The notes under the pieces are model-generated. The model was not told the DNA's origin. It did no database searches and worked only from the letters and a program-made list of their open reading frames with translations. Below, piece after piece: positions 62,329 to 64,000 of a DNA stretch of 64,000 bases; within the stretch, counting starts at the first letter, position 1; each line of letters starts with the position of its first letter. The stretch comes from JACWAE01 sp963847595 (lineage in GTDB: Bacteria; Chloroflexota; Dehalococcoidia; SZUA-161). A program made the position numbers and the translations under genes. The stretch covers positions 1,550,001 to 1,614,000 of the forward strand of contig CAWKAJ010000002.1 of NCBI GenBank assembly GCA_963847595.1, read 5' to 3'.

Positions 62329-63486
62329 ATGAGCAGCGCTATCACTTGCGGCTTGGTTGGTGCAATTTACGTCGTCATAAACGTTTTACTCCCCCATATC
62401 GCCATTGACACACTCATCAAGGCTTATGTATTCCAGCCGTTGCTGTGGGGACTCCTTATCCTGGCCATCCGTTTACTGCCGGGCTACAGGCCACTGGCGA
62501 AAATCAAGGCTAGGGGCACGTTCATCCAGGTGGCCCTAGGGATTGCTTTCGTAGAGGTACTCCTTAATGTCATTAGCGGACTGTTTTCTAGCTTCGGCAA
62601 GAACCCGGCGTCCCTCACCACGTTGGGCATCACTGAGAACCTGTTTTTTGTGGGCTCAATGCTGGTCGCCATGGAGCTGAGCCGGGCATCGCTGGTCACG
62701 CGCCTGGGAAAGCGGCACAGCTTTCTAGCGTTGGCTTTTGTGACTCTGCTCTATACTTTTATTGCCATCCCATTAAGCCAGATTACCAGCTTCAAGCTGC
62801 AAATTGGATCAACCAACTTGGTGATTTCCACCTGGTTGCCCCTACTGGCGGAGAGCTTGCTGGCGTCATTTCTCGCCTTCATAGCCGGAGCGCGCGCCTC
62901 GCTGGCTTACCGCAGCCTGTTGGCAGCTTTCTGGTGGTTCTGTCCTATCCTCCCTAACGCGACCTGGGCGCTCAAAGGACTTATCGGCGTCGTCGTGCCA
63001 ATCGTGGGGATAGTAGTTGTAAGCAGGTTTTATTCGGCACAAGCCAATCGAGGCAAAGCTAGGCGGCGGGCAAGCAAAGCTTCCTTCCCTGCTGGTTGGA
63101 TTACTGTCATGCTGGTAGCTGTGGTAATCGTCTGGTTCTCGGTGGGAGTTTTTCCGTTTCAGCCATGGGTCGTGGGCAGCGGCAGCATGACTCCCGTGCT
63201 GCGGACCGGCGACGTTGTCATTGTCGATAAGGTGTCGGCGGATGCCATCAAGGTGGGTGATATTGTCGAGTACCGGGAAGCTGGACACAGTGACATAGTT
63301 CACCGAGTAATAAGCATTGAGCAGACAGGACAAGCGAAATCGTTCATAACCAAGGGTGACGCCAACACTCTGCCCGATGCAAACCCGGTCATGGCGGCAA
63401 ATGTGATAGGGAAGGTTGTGTTCACTATACCTAAGGTTGGCTGGATTGCTCTTGGCATAAAGAAGCTATTGACAACGAGGACATGA
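62329..63486 (+). CDS. ER/archaeal-type signal peptidase I (SipW-like) with large N-terminal membrane domain
   Basis: 385 residues from ATG 62329 (GGTGGAG ahead); the in-frame TTG at 62299 is an alternative. Residues 1-265 hold about eight hydrophobic helices without a known family. The last 105 residues are a peptidase S26 domain: after a further helix (WITVMLVAVVIVWFSVGVF), VVGSGSMTPVLRTGDVVIVD carries the catalytic Ser, and IVHRVISI carries His where bacterial LepB has Lys. Ser-His is the mark of the ER/archaeal/SipW type. SipW in Bacillus cleaves TasA; here the three SipW-type proteins at 58111-60827 are the obvious substrates. Ends in ATGA overlap with the next gene. The N-terminal membrane domain is far larger than in SipW. 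Confidence 0.88.
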   Translation: MSSAITCGLVGAIYVVINVLLPHIAIDTLIKAYVFQPLLWGLLILAIRLLPGYRPLAKIKARGTFIQVALGIAFVEVLLNVISGLFSSFGKNPASLTTLGITENLFFVGSMLVAMELSRASLVTRLGKRHSFLALAFVTLLYTFIAIPLSQITSFKLQIGSTNLVISTWLPLLAESLLASFLAFIAGARASLAYRSLLAAFWWFCPILPNATWALKGLIGVVVPIVGIVVVSRFYSAQANRGKARRRASKASFPAGWITVMLVAVVIVWFSVGVFPFQPWVVGSGSMTPVLRTGDVVIVDKVSADAIKVGDIVEYREAGHSDIVHRVISIEQTGQAKSFITKGDANTLPDANPVMAANVIGKVVFTIPKVGWIALGIKKLLTTRT

Positions 63487-64000
63487 GTGGTAGACTTAAA
63501 CCTAAAACGATTGCTTCAGGTAATAAAGGAGGCCCAACTCCAGTGAGAAGGTACCTTCTTCTTGTGGTCAGCGCAGTCCTGCTATTTGTGTCACTAGCTG
63601 GCGTACTGGCTACGAACGGCATACCCACCCAGATAAAGAAAGAGGCGGCGCTGGTCAATTATGAGCATGAAGGCACATTTGATTATCTGATACACTTAAA
63701 GCCCTCTGCGCTGTACGGTTCTGCGCCTACGTCATCATACCCGGCAGCGATTGTTGGCTCGCTTGATTTCACCTTCAGCTATAACCCGGTGGAGAGCGTA
63801 CCAGAGTCGGCTTCAGTAGATGCCATCCTGGAAAATCCGGGCATCTGGCAAAAGAAGATTGTACTGGTGCCAGAAACGACTACCACGGGGAATTTCACTT
63901 GTAGTTTTTCCCTCGACATAGACCAGATTATAAAGCTATTTGACGATACTGAGAGTGAGCTCAACATTCCTTCTTCGGAGCGCTACTTATCTATCGAGGC
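63483..64000 (+). CDS. DUF5305-like membrane protein (partial, cut by window end)
   Basis: The frame is open to the window edge. From ATG 63483 (overlapping the previous stop) it reads 20 residues, then RRYLLLVVSAVLLFVSLAGV, a membrane segment. An alternative start is GTG 63543 with AAAGGAGG 10 nt ahead; this is the stronger ribosome site. The outer part contains IKKEAALVNYEHEGTFDYLI, HLKPSALYGSAPTSSYPAAI and FTFSYNPVESVPESASVDAI. These match the start of DUF5305, a family often found next to archaeal-type signal peptidases. Its job is unknown; it is co-transcribed with the signal peptidase, so a role in maturation or export of the fibre subunits is likely. Confidence 0.75.
   Translation, partial: MSGRLKPKTIASGNKGGPTPVRRYLLLVVSAVLLFVSLAGVLATNGIPTQIKKEAALVNYEHEGTFDYLIHLKPSALYGSAPTSSYPAAIVGSLDFTFSYNPVESVPESASVDAILENPGIWQKKIVLVPETTTTGNFTCSFSLDIDQIIKLFDDTESELNIPSSERYLSIE

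Overview
The window is a piece of bacterial chromosome, most likely from an uncultured Chloroflexota of the Dehalococcoidia type. This is inferred from gene content: archaellin-like and SipW-dependent surface proteins, an R3H/SpoIIIAA-like ATPase beside thymidylate kinase, folate-linked one-carbon genes, and many dispersed palindromes and 'TCATTCTGAG'-type repeats. It is not proven by a marker gene. No tRNA, 16S, 23S or CRISPR was seen. One lone 5S rRNA is present.

Region 1 (0-11 kb): the end of a flavoprotein gene, then the minus-strand heat-shock operon hrcA-grpE-dnaK behind a perfect CIRCE operator. A solitary DDE transposase follows, then a plus-strand run of fabH, a sodium/solute symporter and a metallo-beta-lactamase-fold hydrolase. 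Two secreted proteins (a collagen-like tail protein and a TIG-repeat protein) are on the minus strand. Region 2 (11-28 kb) is core metabolism and replication: folD and fhs, a large iron-sulfur/FAD oxidoreductase with an unexpected GIY-YIG-like tail, 5S rRNA, clpC, dnaA with a DnaA-box cluster (candidate oriC), a fused obg-nadD gene, pyrE and gyrB.

Region 3 (28-37 kb) looks like a defence island on the minus strand: a HEPN/MNT toxin-antitoxin-like pair, and a two-gene unit of an adenine-specific DNA methylase and a PLD-nuclease/SNF2 helicase. Region 4 (37-53 kb) holds pdxST, a GIY-YIG protein set among repeats, an R3H-ATPase, tmk, pabB-pabA-pabC, a SRPBCC protein, a TolB-like lipoprotein, mntP, an aquaporin, an MGMT-like protein, and two tandem 2-hydroxyacyl-CoA dehydratase-family paralogues duplicated with their promoters and downstream repeats.

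Region 5 (53-64 kb) is the most unusual part. On the minus strand are three TasA/camelysin-like proteins with SipW-type signal peptides, a FecR-domain membrane protein, two tandem archaellins with class III signal peptides, and a FecR-domain lipoprotein. Divergent from them are an ER/archaeal-type signal peptidase I with a large N-terminal membrane domain and a DUF5305-like protein cut by the window edge. Between the two arms lies a decayed copy of one of the TasA-like genes. Together they suggest a bacterial surface-fibre system that combines archaellum-type subunits with SipW/TasA-type fibre subunits and dedicated processing and anchoring proteins.
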